Source of the DNA: Megalobrama amblycephala
Lineage: Eukaryota > Chordata > Actinopteri > Cypriniformes > Xenocyprididae
Reading direction: 5' to 3'
DNA: 64,000 nt
Assembly (NCBI RefSeq): GCF_018812025.1
Contig: NC_063051.1
Span: 5,519,896-5,583,895 of the forward strand
The notes below the pieces were generated by a model. It worked only from the letters and a program-made list of their open reading frames with translations. It did not search any database and was not told the origin of the DNA. Of the stretch, positions 45,112 to 57,112 are shown piece by piece. Positions within the stretch are counted from its first letter, which is position 1. Each line of letters opens with the position of its first letter. The position numbers and the translations under genes were made by a program.

Positions 45112-47375
45112 GCATACGTTTTTATCCAAATGAGGTACTTCTATTGGAAAAAATTAAACAAAAATAAAAAAGTATATTGTAGAATGACAATCAATCAATT
45201 ATTTATTTATGCTTGCTTGCAAGACCGCAATGCATAATGTGAATTTAAGCTGCTTCAACTGTACCACATGTACATAATTCTAATACATATTTTCAATCCA
45301 CATTTTTAATATTTAATATATTTAATGTGGTATTAGCTGAGGCTGTTTATTTCCTGTGATGCATTGTGGTCTTAGTTCATTGTTAATTCTTGTTATATAA
45401 TGGCCAGTGCAAGCTGCGAATACTGCACAAATAACATTAACAAGCTTTTTGATAACAAATGTCATTTGGGTTGACATGCCCATTACAGTCCTTATAAATA
45501 CAGGCTGATATTGTAGTTCATGGGCACGAGTTTATTGGTCGGTGTAAAGAGGAGAGTAATGATTATTTGTGCCATTCACATTAATGGCATTGGGAAATGA
45601 ATCCTGATGATACCAGTGAGCAAACTCCCTGCAGACCAATTACAAAGGTTCACAAGGTTGTTCCTCATATGCACAATGACTTTTTAATGAGGCTTTGCCG
45701 TAGCCGGCCAAAATATTGCTTTGCTTGTTTTGTTGCTGTCTACTTGCAGAATGGAGTATAGTTTGGCCATTGGGGAAATGACTCACAAATGACTACATTT
45801 CAGCTGTCAGGAGCCTACTGTAAGTCATTAGCTCAGCATTTGTTATATTTAAATGAGAAATGCAATGCTTGTCATACTCCTGAGTGCGTATCTGGTGGGT
45901 TTAGATGAAGTCCCCTCTTGAGGGGCAGTGGATTTAATTTCCCGCTGCGTACCCCGGATATATCTATGTGCATTAGTGCATGTATACTCTTTGCACATAT
46001 CCTTGTTAGCGTGTCCTCTGCCTTCGGTGTCGTACCGCTGCCTGCGTGACACCGGGGGACGAGGCAGTCAAGGCAACACCTGGAACGGTCTGATGTGGTG
46101 AGACGTGCTACAGCGAGCAGGGAAATTAGGATCAGCGTGCCACCCGGGGGTGATGGCGAGAGAGTGGCGCGGCGCGCTATGTTCTCTCTTTTCCCACAGA
46201 TCCCCCTCCACTTTCCCGCTTCTTTTTATAATCTCTTCAAATCTAAAAACCCATCACTGTACTCGCTGGTGCAACATGGGTTTATCCAGCACGGATCCAG
46301 CAGTCTCTACTCTCTCTCTCTCTCTTTGGCCCAGAGCCTTTAATCTGTGGAGCTTGGAGTGTTCATGTTTTTTATGGTAAAAAAAAAAAAAAAAAAAAAG
46401 GAAAAACTTGCTGCGCTGCAGTTGTCTTTAAAGGAAAGCACTTTTCCTTTTTGGAGTAATTGGCCTGCATTCTTTCTGGTGTATTTCGCGCAGTGCAGCT
46501 CCATTGGAGAAGTGACTAATAGAGAGGATTTCTTGTTTTGAAAGTTGCTCCACTCCAGGGGAGTCAGTGGGTCTGAACTCAAACTTACCAATCATATGTT
46601 CAGAAAGGAGCTACGTGAGAGCTCTACAGAAGACTATTTCCTCTTCAAATGCATTTCATTCGGAGGCAAATGGGGTGTGATCTTCCTAGGTGACAGATAA
46701 CAAAATCTCTCATGCAGATTTAATAGGTTTTCTTTGGAACAAAGGAAAATAATAAGAAGGATGCAAACATCAAAGCCTTCATCTTAGTACGCTGTCTAGA
46801 TTGTAATCAAATGATGCACTGTTAGTGGATGCTGAATTATAATATAGCCGTGGCTTTGATGGCAATTTGTTCATTTTTGGGTGAAGAACTACTCAGTCTC
46901 ACAGTTTTCAGAGGAGGAAAAATATTATACATATAAAAAAGTTTTATTGCAAACAGGATTTAGAAAAGCTACAAGGTTGAACTTTATGTTCTGAATGAGA
47001 ATTTAGCCATAAAATGAGGTCCCAAACAACAGGACTGGGATCTTTTGTTATATGCATTTGTTCTCCAAGTTTGCTGAATGGTGCATGTCTTAGAATGAAC
47101 TGAATGCTTTGTCTTTCATGCATACATATTCATTATTCTTTTATGCTCTAAGAAATTGATGTAAAATGCACTGTGTTAAAGAAATCGTTCACCCAAAAAT
47201 GAAATTCTTTAGTCACTCTCATGTCACTCAAAACTCTTTTTTTCACTTTGTGTCTGTTTTAGAGCTTGACAGTCACTGGTCACTATGGACTTTCGGTTAT
47301 GGAAAAGAGCAACCTGGACATTGTGGTACATAACTCATTTTTTTCAAAGAAAAAAAAAATACAAAAAAAGTATGT
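42584..47375. other. Mostly unique DNA, one (GATA)n, possible regulatory stretches
   Basis: TTAAAGGGACTTTGACACTA at 42632 begins a short decayed repeat. ACTACATTACCTATGATGC (43688) and GCGTTATGGGACTTGTA (43917) may bound an old MITE. (GATA)n lies at about 45083-45111. Bases 45480-45850 and 46000-46330 are non-repetitive, the latter GC-richer. Poly(A) of about 21 is at 46379-46399, and a left-half GTTCACCCAAAAATGAAATT MITE fragment at about 47181-47240. A 114-codon ATG frame at 44233-44577 has no domain. Confidence 0.5.
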
Positions 47376-48164
47376 GGTAACACTTTATTTTAATAGTCCA
47401 CTTTAGACATTCTACTAACTAAGTAACTTTGCAACTACATGTGAACTAACTCTCATTAGATTATCAGTAGACTGTCGGCTTATTATCTGCTAACACTTTA
47501 TTTTGATGGTCCCCCAACAGACTAAGGGTGCGTTCACACTTGTAGTTCGGTTCCTTTGATTCATTTGGTCCAGACCAAAAAAAAAAAAAAAAAAACCATT
47601 TAGTCCTGGTCTGATTAGCGTTCAGATTGGCACTTTTATCACCAAACCTAAAGGCATAGGGGTATGTTCACAACTTATGATTTTACGACGTATTGCCTAT
47701 TTTGAGACGGAACTTACCGAACATCCAAAACAATGCTGTGTGCTGAGGTAAATGCGCTCGTTGTATGTGTGTAGTCTGCATATGATGGTATTTTGGCCAG
47801 CTGGGAACTCGTGAAGAGCTTATAAAATGTGTAAAGGAGTCAAAACAGCAGCGGGAATCCATCCGTCACACACACAAATGATCTGCTGCGTGGAGACACG
47901 CATCTGATGCGGGTCGGACCCAAATAATATAATATGAACACAGACCATTGGGGGCAGGGGGAGGGGGAATCGAACCAAGTGTAAAATCACCCTAAGTAAC
48001 TTTGCAACTACATGTCAGCTTATTCTCTTAAACCAAACCCTTACTAACAGTCTACTAACAGTTTGGTCTACTAATACTCTAATGAAAGTTAGTTGACACA
48101 TAGTTGCAAAGTTACTTATAGTTAATAGAATGTCTAAAGTGGACCATCAAAATAAAGTGTAGCC
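47376..48164. mobile_element. MITE with GGTAACACTTTATTTT ends, interrupted by a GGGTGCGTTCACACTTG element
   Basis: Left GGTAACACTTTATTTTAATA and GTCCACTTTAGACATTCTA; right TAGAATGTCTAAAGTGGACC and AAAATAAAGTGT. ACTTTGCAACTACATGT and its inverse repeat inside. This is a very common fish MITE. It is split at about 47525-47993. Confidence 0.85.
47525..47993. mobile_element. Inserted element with AGGGTGCGTTCACACTTG ends
   Basis: Left AGGGTGCGTTCACACTTGTA; right CCAAGTGTAAAATCACCCT, imperfect inverse. GTTCGGTTCC and GGAATCGAAC sub-termini also pair. It has a poly(A) run at about 47577-47595. CTAAG-like flanks could be part of a target duplication but overlap the termini, so this is unresolved. 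Non-coding, 469 bp. Confidence 0.75.
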
Positions 48165-48374
48165 AAGTACTCATTCATTTTCAAAAATTAAGCGACGATA
48201 ATTCCATTGAAGCACAAGTGATGTGGTTATTAAACCAAAGGAGGGCATAATATTACCGAATTCTGAAATTCATGTAATTTTTCAATTATTCACTCAAATT
48301 GCTACTGTATACTGATAGTATAATTTGTATTCAAAGATTTTGTATTATATTCTAAACATTTAACATTTAAATGC

Positions 48375-48635
48375 TTAAGCCAGGCTCAGACTACAGGAGT
48401 TTTTAAATCGTAACCGATTATGAAATCTGGTTGCATCACTCACATATGCACTGTAATCATAGTTGTACAGATCATCCCAATTAAAAATCCTAAATATCAA
48501 ACGTGTTTGATATTGTCGGGGTGGCTCCGATGTGTCCACGAGCAAATCGGGGAAGATTTTTTTTCTCCGAATGTCCGGAGGGGTAAATCGGGCATAAATC
48601 GTCCTGAAACTCTTGTAGTCTGAGCCCAGCTTTAA
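48375..48635. mobile_element. 261-bp MITE with TTAAGCCAGGCTCAGACTAC ends
   Basis: Left TTAAGCCAGGCTCAGACTAC with AGGAGTTTT; right AAACTCTTGTAGTCTGAGCC with CAGCTTTAA, inverse with a few mismatches over about 30 bp. The interior contains TGTTTGATATTG and GGTGGCTCCGATG. Complete and non-coding. Confidence 0.8.
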
Positions 48636-49324
48636 AGTATATAAAAGTTGTGTGGAAACTTTGTATCAGCTGACATGTAGCTGGCACTGTTAGCTTAGAG
48701 AGCAGTGCAAACATCTGATCTTGATCGAGCCAGAACAGGTGTGAGTTAGACAGTTTTGCCAGCTTGTGTTGAGAAATGTTTCACCATGGATTTAGCCCAG
48801 TTTGGGTCTCGGCCAATAAAAAAAAGGCTTCCAGGAGAAACTGGGCAATATTGGACACAAGGGGCTGTGTCAACCTATAAAGCAGGCAACTTGCTAATGA
48901 CTTTTTCAGAAACTAATTTTCTTCTTTGCCGCACTGGCCATAAAAGGTGGTTATCTCCTCTATCCAGGGATAGATAGAGATTTAACTGTCCTCATTGTTT
49001 ATTGTTTTCCACTGCAGATTTTATGTGGTACACGGCACACGCACCAGGAGAAAATCTCCTCAGATTTATTTCGCTCTATGGCTTGAGCTGTTCTCAAATA
49101 GTTTCTTAATTATAGGGAATGATAATATTGCACAATAGCACTCAATGCTAATACCTCTGTGAAAAATGCTCTTGTTGACAATAGACCGTTTAGCCATGGG
49201 TCTTGTTAAAGCCAATGTCTACCTGCTTAGCAGCTAAAATGACAACAGAGCCGCCAAGCCACTTGTTATAGATTAGGTTTTCAAGAATCATTATTAAAAA
49301 TAAAGTTATGATAATGCATGGCTG
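48636..49324. other. Unique sequence, possibly regulatory
   Basis: No repeat was recognised. Bases 48990-49280 are non-repetitive with AT-rich homeodomain-like cores and a CCACTGCAG acceptor-like site at about 49010. No frame is convincing. Confidence 0.4.
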
Positions 49325-49510
49325 AATGAAACATTTTAGCTGGTTTAAGATGGCCTTCAGATGGTTTAGCTGGTTCCCAGCCTGACCAGCTGAAAAGTGC
49401 CCAAAACCCCTTTAAACCCAGCAAACTAGACATGACCGGACTGGGAGGCCAGTTTAAATGACCACCAAACCAGCTTAGGCTGGTTTAAGCAACGTTTTTC
49501 CAACAGTGTA
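49325..49510. repeat. GCTGGTTTA/CCAGC-rich interspersed repeat fragment
   Basis: Repeated TAGCTGGTT, CAGCCTGACCAGCTG and CCAGCTTAGGCTGGTTTA units and the end AACGTTTTTCCAACAGTG are typical of a fish element family built from AGCTGG/CCAGCT motifs. It is related to the element at 49541-50075. Confidence 0.6.
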
Positions 49511-49540
49511 GTTTAATGTATGAGAACAAAGTAATTACTT

Positions 49541-50075
49541 CCCTGCTGAAAAAAACATCTTTAACCAGCCTAAAGTTGTTTTCTGGTCTTAGCTGGTCTC
49601 CCAGCGTGGTCCGTTGGATAGTTATAAAGAAGTTTTGGGCACTTTTCAGCCCCTGTTTCACAGAAAGGGCTTGGATTAAGCCAGGATTAAGCCTTGGTTA
49701 AATTAGGACATTTAAGTAGCTTTTTTAAACATGCCTTAGAAAAAAAAAAACATTACTGGTGAGCATCTTGAGACAAAGCAATGGGACTGACATATTTTAA
49801 GATATGTCAGTACAAGTTGCTTTCAGTTAAACCAGCTCAAACATGCATTTTAGTCTGGGACTATTGTCTGTGAAACTGGGCATACAGTATATCTGGTAGA
49901 CCAGCTAAGAGATACAAGCAAGCCAGCTTAACTTGTTATACATTTTGTTTTTCAGCAGTGTAGTTTAGCAGCCTAAGCTGGTTTCCTGGTTTAGGATGGG
50001 TTTTATGGCACTTTGACCAGCTTGACCAGCAAAGACCAGCAAACCAGTTTAAGTGTTGTTGATTTTCCAGCAGGG
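49541..50075. mobile_element. MITE with CCCTGCTGAAAAA ends, split by a CCCTGTTTCACAG element
   Basis: Left CCCTGCTGAAAAAAACATCT; right GATTTTCCAGCAGGG. The interior has repeated CCAGC/GCTGG motifs. It is interrupted at 49650-49881. Confidence 0.75.
49650..49881. mobile_element. 232-bp MITE with CCCTGTTTCACAGA ends
   Basis: Left CCCCTGTTTCACAGAAAGGG; right TGTCTGTGAAACTGGGC. GATTAAGCCAGGATTAAGCC and TGACATATTTTAAGATATGT (itself palindromic) are phrases of a widespread teleost repeat. It lies inside the 49541-50075 element. Confidence 0.85.
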
Positions 50076-51097
50076 TTTTCATAGACTTCAAAAAACTCAA
50101 TATTTCATTATTGAGTATAACAATTAATATCACAATGAAGGATGTGATTGAAATCACCCCTTGCCGGATCTGACCCCATATAACTTTGTAGATTTGTTTC
50201 AGCTGTGCTGTCAGTCCAAACTATTGTGTTACTGAATATGCGCCGTCAAGAGGCGTAATGTAATTCCGAATGGGAAGGAAACAGGGCTCATCATTCAAAA
50301 CGACCCTGTGGCCATTGATAAAAAGGCTTGATAATGTCACGCTTCCTGTGTATTCCCAGCCTAAATCTGCTCTTCCTGAAGCGAGTTTGCTAATGCTTAA
50401 AATCACTCTGCGATCTGTACGACACTTTAAAATGCACTAGAGCAGCTCTTCTCCCAACATCATTAATATTCTTTATTGCATTGCACAGTTTATAATCTCT
50501 GTTGATCAGGAGATCTCGTCTTAATCATATAAACCCTTTAGTGGATGGGGAATATTATGTATTAATGAGCTATCAAGATCCACAAAGCCCATGCAACCTG
50601 AATATCAATACCCCTTGAATACTGCATCAGAAGATAATTGATTTATCCATGTCAAGCACAAGAAAAGTCAACATGGTGCAGAGTGCAACTTTATTTCATG
50701 GTACAGAGGTTGTACTTAACCGGAGCATGGACAGTTAAATGCCTCTGTCCATGAGTCATTAGCAGCTGTAGAGTGATACCAAGTAGATGTGTCCCAAAAG
50801 AGCCCGGCCCAGGAGACGGTGAGATATCACAAAGAGGAAGGTCAGTGTGGCAATGCTTAGCCTTGAACTCCTAGTAAGAGATTCAATAGGAGTGGTTGCT
50901 TTCCCTGAATTAAAAAATGCCTTTAGAGACTGACAAGTCTGAGACCATATCTGCCCATAAACAGTATTTGTTGAGGTTTGAGTGAACTATTAATCCCTTA
51001 ACAGGGATTTTGGACTGGAGACCCCTTGTAATATTGAAGTTGTTTTTTGTTTTTTCTTTACCCAAACAGCAACTGAGATCGTGCTATAGAACATCTT
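50076..51097. other. Unique sequence, possibly regulatory
   Basis: No repeat recognised. Bases 50190-50620 are notably non-repetitive, with ATTAATATTC and TTAATGAG-type cores. No frame exceeds 73 codons. The only feature claimed is absence of repeats. Confidence 0.4.
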
Positions 51098-51480
51098 ACA
51101 CTACCGTTCAAAAGTTTGGGGTTGGTAACATTTCTCTAATGCTTACCATCGCTGTGTTTATTTGATTTGTAGTACAGTAAAACAGTGATTTTGTGAAATA
51201 TCATTACAATTTAAAATTGTATTTTAATATATTTTGTATTTTAATATATGTTAAATGTAATTTATTCATATGATGGCAAAGCAGCCATTACTCCAGGCTT
51301 CAGTGTCACATGATCTTTCAGAAATCATTCTAATATGCTGATTTGGTGCTGAAGAAACATTTCATATTATTATCAATGTTGTGCTGAAAAAACAGTTGTG
51401 CTATTTATTATTTTTGTGGAAAATGGATACTTCAAAATTCTTTGACGAATAGAAAGTTCAGAAATACTACATTTTAGTTT
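51098..51480 (+). mobile_element. Interspersed repeat of the CCGTTCAAAAGTTTGGG family, copy 2
   Basis: It begins ACACTACCGTTCAAAAGTTT and continues TGATGGCAAAGCAGCCATTA, CAGAAATCATTCTAATATGC and TCAATGTTGTGCTG, parallel to 8914-9324 and in the same orientation. This copy keeps the left terminus that copy 1 lacks. Confidence 0.75.
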
Positions 51481-51699
51481 TAGGGATATGTTTGCAATAT
51501 GTAAATCTACAAAGTTCTGTATAATAATGATCTAATATAAATAGAAAATGATCAAGTGGTCTACTGTTGCTATGGTTACCACATCATCATGTAACCCTGA
51601 CTAACTTGTAAAAAACGAAATTGTGAAATGTTTGAAAATTCTATATATGTAACTTCTGCACTGCATTGTGATGTCATGAATGTTTGCAACAAGGATGAG

Positions 51700-52520
51700 A
51701 TGAACAAGATCTCTATGCAGCTGTAATTTTATTAAACACAAACTAAAAGAAACAACATTTAGAATATCCAGGAATAGCAAAATACAAACAGAACAACCTG
51801 TATACACAGATGAGATCAGACAATGAACAGAACAAAAACAAGCAAGCAAGAAACACTAAATCAAAGAAAGAAACACAGGTGATACAACTCAGTCAATCAA
51901 TGTAAAACCATGGGAACCAATAAACTCAGACAAAGGAAACAGTGAAAACCAACTCAAGGTCCAACTCAAGCAAACACAAACACAGAAAAAATTAGACATA
52001 ACCCCTCCCCCCATCAACAACACCAAAAACAATCCAACAGAGGGCGGGCAGATGGGGGCTTTTGAGGTGGACGCGGGGAAGACCGAGCAGGGACTCCCCA
52101 AGGAGGGAGGAGCCAGGACGGAACTGATGGTGGGAGGATCCATGGCGGAGACAAAGGCAGGAGTAACCAGGGTGGAGATGAAGGCGGCAGGAGCCGGGGA
52201 GTAACCCCCAGCAGGAGAACCAGGATGCAGGCCCATGGCAGAGTCAAGGGAGGGAGGAGCCATGGTGGAGCCTTGTCAGGCAGAACCAGGGGGACAACTG
52301 ACTGAGGCGGAGCCGATGGCAGTGGAAACCCTGGCGGAGCCGATGAGACCGGGCAACACTGAAGTTCCTGAAGACCAAGGCGGAGCCGCTGGGACAAGCA
52401 GCCGAGGTGAAGCCAGGTTTCCAGAGGACTGAGGCAGAGCTGGTGTGACTGAGGACTGAGGTGGAGCCAGAGGGAAGGTGAAATCCGACGGAGCCAGTGG
52501 GGTGGAGTGATGAGTCAACA
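51700..52520 (-). mobile_element. Probable retroelement remnant with proline-rich-coding GGAGGAGCC repeats
   Basis: At 52020-52500 the plus strand consists of degenerate GGAGGAGCCATGGCGGAG-like units, giving minus frames of 124, 127 and 99 codons rich in Pro, Leu and Ser (PPWLLPP-type). On the minus strand these are followed by AATAAA-bearing AT-rich DNA (TTTAATAAAATTACAG at about 51722-51737). Similar units occur in leaders of cyprinid LTR elements, as in the GGAGGCAGACTTGGGGGAG stretch at 21250. No gag, protease or RT motif, and no LTR boundaries, are visible. Confidence 0.4.
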
Positions 52521-52537
52521 TAGTTAAAGCTATTATG

Positions 52538-52858
52538 CTGCATTCATACGGGGCGTCAGCGTTAACGCTTCTCGTTTACTTTTAATGGGTGACGTCATGC
52601 ATTGCCGAACTGAATTGTGGGTTCCATCGCGTCACCTTGCAAGCGGCAGAAGTTGAAGATTTCTCAACTTTTCAAGTGCCAACGCAGGCGTCAGCCAATC
52701 AGATCGCTTTGTGCAAACACCCTAGATCAGTCACTAACGAGTTGTGTTCGTGCAACACCAGAAAGTAATGTGATTGGCTGTTATCACTATAACGATCACA
52801 TCAACACAAGCTTCAGACACGCCCTCCGTCAAGTGTTGACGCTGACGCCCTGTGCAGC
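52538..52858. mobile_element. MITE with GGGCGTCAGCGT inverted ends
   Basis: Left GCTGCATTCATACGGGGCGT then CAGCGTTAACGCTT; right AAGTGTTGACGCTGACGCCC then TGTGCAGC. CCAATCAGATCGCTTTGTGC and GTGATTGGCTG inside fold weakly. Non-coding; the 97-codon frame across it is not meaningful. Confidence 0.65.
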
Positions 52859-53010
52859 GTTAGGCTTGTTCGACTTCATGCAGCACTGTGCAGACCAATC
52901 GGTTGGCTGACTTGGAAGCAGTGCATGCCGGTTAGAAATTTTGTTAGACTTGAGACAGCGCTGAGGTACAGAGCCCCGGACATTACATGCAGGAAAGAAA
53001 TAGTAAGCTA

Positions 53011-53572
53011 AGGCCCCGTCCACATGGAGACACGTTTCTGTGTATATACACAAATTTTGTATCGGATAGGCGTTTCTTCCACACGGATCCGGCGTTTTCG
53101 GAAGGTGAAACCTGAAAACGCCGCATTTGCATTTTCATGTGTACAGCCTATCCGTATATTTTGTGAAACGATAATGTCATCACCCCACATGTCAACCCTA
53201 GTCAGACACCACTAACAGCACAAAACAGCAACAACAACAACAATAGCAGACTCTAGATGCTTGTGTTCGTGCTGCAGAAGCTACTGAACCAAAATAAAGC
53301 GTTATTTCTAAGCTTTACTAAAGTTTGTATACTGTTTGTATACAGTGCGCAAGGTTTATGCACATGCTCCAAGTCTTATTCACTGTTTTAAGTGTATCTT
53401 AAAGCATCTAGAGTCTGCTATTGGCAGAATTACAGTGCCACATACTGGTCTGGCATGTATACTACATCATTTTGAGTCGTTTCAGTGGTTTTGTGTGTAC
53501 GCAGATATTTCTTGAGACGAGGAAAAAAAAAGATCAGATAGGGTAAGCTCTGGCTTCATGTGGACGTAGCCT
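53011..53572. mobile_element. MITE with AGGCCCCGTCCACATG ends
   Basis: Left AGGCCCCGTCCACATGGAGA; right CTTCATGTGGACGTAGCCT. Interior phrases GGCGTTTTCGGAAGGTGAAA and AACGATAATGTCATCACCCC are typical of this abundant teleost family. The overlapping plus and minus frames at about 53008-53215 reflect the repeat. A probable relative starts the window (1-130). Confidence 0.75.
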
Positions 53573-54479
53573 AAATCGTGTGCCCGATTCACTAAAATGT
53601 GCGCACGATTTAGTAAATCGAGGGAATGAATTAGTAAGGCGTGCGCACGATTAAATTTTTTTTCTTGCATGTCATGTGCGGGGTTCCGTACTGAGGCCAC
53701 ACGACTGACGTATAGCATCAAAGTACAGCGAAAGCGATTCGAGAGCAGTTGGCTGAGTCAGCCAGCGCAGCTTCTCCAGAGTGGCTGGACGAGCTTTGAT
53801 GACGAATCTGTTTCACGATTGGCCGGATTCACCACATGACAACAATCACGTGTTTTTCATATTTATTCTTTAACCTTCAGTTCCACTAATGCACACAAAT
53901 CTGTATTTTTTCATGTTGCCACAAAGCTATATTGTGTCATGTTTATCAAAATAAACTTAGAGCCCACTTCTTTGGTTTTTTAAATAGTATATGCTTAAGT
54001 TGAACTTTATTCTTGTACAAACAGACGCTTTAAGCAGTACATAAAGTATTGAATGAAAATGTCTCTGTCTAACATCAGTGTATTTGACAAATAATGCATT
54101 TATTTCACTTAAGCTGTGATAAAGTATGCAAATGCAGCGTGAGCGTCACTACGTTCAGCAAAAAGTGTCCGACTTCACGTTTCTGTTTTCAGCTCCTCCA
54201 CAACTGCACAGGGCAACTCTGATTGGTTGCATCGAACACACCTATTGTGTCAGGCCAATTTCTTCCTTCTGACAGATTGGGGGGATTTTCTGGAAACCTG
54301 TTTGAAAATAGTCATAATATGTGGCCCAGAAATTACACCGTTCATCTTAAAATAGTGACTGTAGATTTGTAATAATTTGGCATATTTTGTTTTGTTCACA
54401 TTTACTCAGTCAACTTGGGTGCAGACATTCTTTTATCTTTTAGTGATTAAGCGATTATATATGCAGCATGAGAAGTCAG
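53573..54479. other. Non-coding DNA with decayed repeat at its start
   Basis: GTGCGCACGATTTAGTAAAT at 53600 and GTGCGCACGATTAAATTTTT at 53641 form a short internal repeat, probably part of a decayed element to about 53880. The remainder is unique and AT-rich. Confidence 0.45.
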
Positions 54480-54760
54480 CAAATGTGTCTGAGTGAATAA
54501 ATGACAATGGAGAAGCTGCTGTTCGCCAATCTCCCTTCAAGGCTGTTGCTCTTTTCCTCGCTGTCTTTCCTGCAAGTTAATCCCATCAGGAATTCAATTT
54601 ACTTCTCTTTTAATTATCGCCTTTCAATTGACTATTTTAAAAGGAGAAGATTTTCTCCAATCCCACTTACTATAATTAGGGCTTATGTGCGGATAATGAA
54701 AATTTTAAGGGATCAAAGGTGGAATTCATTTGTAGAGGGGCCTGAATCTGTTTAATGTAG
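54480..54760. promoter_or_regulatory. Candidate conserved non-coding (enhancer-like) element
   Basis: A non-repetitive block with clustered homeodomain/AT-rich cores (TTTTAATTATCG, CAATTGACTATTTTAA, ACTATAATTAGG, GCGGATAATGAAAATTTT) set between less complex DNA. Its texture resembles deeply conserved vertebrate non-coding elements. An 84-codon frame coincides but has no domain. The inference rests on texture only. Confidence 0.3.
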
Positions 54761-56859
54761 TTGCTTACAGTGTAATCCTGAGATTGGTATGCAATACAAA
54801 GTGCCACAATAATTATGTAAATAAAAAAAGAAAGTAGCTGCCTAGAATTAATGTGGCAGCTATCAGTAGCACTATATTTTCCTCCAAACAGTCTAATGTC
54901 ACCAGTTTATCCTGATTTGAAAACCTGTGTTTGACAACAGACTTGTTAGCTTGTGCCACCTAGTGGATTAGCACCTTCTGTGTGGACATGAGGTTATGTA
55001 TCTAATAACAAACGATTGATTTCCCTCCCTGACAGTCCCACAAATTGGAAGCTTTACTGCATTAAGACTTCACCGGTCCTAAACACACAGCCAGAGCATC
55101 TATGGTCGTAGCGTGTCCTCTAACAGTCGTTGTGAATGCACAGAGGCTACCTCTGTGAGGATATGAGTGCTAAGGAAGATGGATTCATTGTAAGACCTAT
55201 TTCTCAAGCAGCTGTGCATGAGAAATCGCACTGTTCGTGTGCTCCTGCCTTTGAGTTGCATGAACATATGCAAAGCAACCATAGTTACACAGCAACACAC
55301 ACACAGACATGCACCTAACAACCCTGTCACACCAGTGTCAAAACATGTCACGCTCTCCACCTTGCCGTTCTGTCACAGCAGACAGAGGGTGCCATTGGGA
55401 GTTAAGCATGTCAATAAGCCCCTAACATTGATCAAGACACTTACTGAACAGCTTATAAACCCCCTGGCGCAGGTGCCTGGATAGATCAGTCTTCTGATCC
55501 AACTTAATTGAGGAAAATGTGATGGTATTGAGGGGAGGAGGTGGGGGATTCTAAACTCCAATCATGGCATAGAGCAATGTGATCTCATTAAAAGACATAC
55601 ATAATTTATCAGCAAATGCAACTGCTTCATAAGGGTTTCTCTTGGATTGTATTTGGCAAATGTGTTCCTTGCAAAACCACTCATCAAAATCTATGCTCTT
55701 AATGCTGAATGCCTGTTCGGGGTCTTGTAAGGTATGCGTAAAATGTGTCAGGTAGATATTTCATGACTAATGCTGTCAGGACTAATATAACAGTGTTTTA
55801 ACTTGATGCATTATCATCCATGAAAATGTTACAGTACTTCATTTGGGGGGCTCTAAACCCCATACAGTAAAACTTGAATGCAGTAGAATGTGTGGGAGAT
55901 ACTCTTCTGCTGGTTTTCTAATTGGATTTGTTTGATTGTATTCTTCTAGTGTTTTTGCTGGAGTCGGATTGGGCCGAAAGAAAACAGTGTTACTCTATTG
56001 GATAAAAGTGTTATTTCTGAAAGGTGCATGCCTGCTTTGTGAGTTAAAGCTTTAATAATTTCTGTCTTCTGGGATTTGGCTGGGTCAGACAGACAAAATA
56101 AAAAAATGTGAGCAAATGTAAGAAGTTAATTTCTGAAAATTACTATCATTACTTTTACATGCACATTACTGAGGTTAAATTATAGAATGTAGCCATTTAA
56201 ATTAAACATTTTGTAACATCAGCTGCTTAATTAAAGCTGCTTTTTTTGTAGTGACTAATTTTTAGGTGATAAATGCGATAATAGGCCTATCTAAAGTAAG
56301 TGGTTTTGTTAAAGTCAAAAATATTATTTCATTATTAATAAGGTAACAGTAGTGCATTGTCATTTTTTTGTTACTCTACTTTTTTTTGTTAGGCTAGTTT
56401 TTAACATACAAAAAATGAATGGCACAGGGAATTCTGAAGAATGCTCATTTGCTTAATTTTAATATTTTACCATTTAAATATACATAGCCTTGCTGAAAAT
56501 ACATGTTCTCCATGAATTATAAGGTTATTTATAGTTCTTATTTCACAATATTTACAGTAAAATTACATGTATGATCTTTTAATTATTTTTTTTTTTTTTA
56601 CAATATCTGTTATGAAATAGCTCTTTATTGCAGTTTTTTTTTTTTCTAATTACTAACATTTTTACAGTTTTTTTTTCTCCTTACAGTGCACCCAAAAGCA
56701 TCCCGCCCTCTTGAAAGCAAAATGAATAATACATGGCCACATTTTACTGCAAATTTACGTTTCTGCCATATCAGCTGTGTCCTCGTATCCCTAATGTCAA
56801 AGTCTCAGCCCTTCGTGACACAAAGATGATGTGATTTGTGTGACTCTTTGGGAGCCCTC
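54761..56859. other. Unique non-coding DNA upstream of the candidate promoter
   Basis: No transposon recognised. Bases 55000-55700 are non-repetitive. 56100-56690 is AT-rich with several homopolymer T runs (about 56585-56600, 56634-56645). Frames of 60-88 codons at 55100-55561 overlap on both strands without a domain. Confidence 0.45.
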
Positions 56860-57112
56860 CAGCACAGTATGTGGGAGGTGCCCACCCCGTGCCACACGAG
56901 CAGCGCGGGCTCATGTTGATCTAATGCAGGAATCAGCGGGGACCGTGTGTGGATAGCGCGATATCTCCAGCTGAACGCTGGCGCTCACGTATTCTGCCAT
57001 TAAGCGGCACTTTTTGGAGACCCTGTCCGTTTTATTCGGATGCTCGGTTCAGTGAGTGTCTCGCAGTGAGCCCGCATCACTCTGAGGAAGGGAAGAGACT
57101 CGATGTATCACA
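56860..57112 (+). promoter_or_regulatory. Candidate promoter and first coding exon of a plus-strand host gene
   Basis: This stretch is richer in GC and CpG than its surroundings (for example ACGAGCAGCGCGGGC, GATAGCGCGATATC, GAACGCTGGCGCTCACG) and free of recognised repeats. An ATG at 57103 is followed by two more codons and one base, then CA|GTAAGTGCG at 57113, a near-consensus splice donor. This would make a phase-1 first coding exon encoding Met-Tyr-His. The start context is weak (T at -3). No downstream exon could be matched within the window, so the gene is unidentified. Confidence 0.35.

Noticed and set aside
46095..46380. GC-rich frames near 46.1 kb as an exon
   Set aside because: Two overlapping frames of similar length exist, a CCCACAG acceptor-like site falls in the middle of both, and a poly(A) tract follows. 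The evidence is contradictory.
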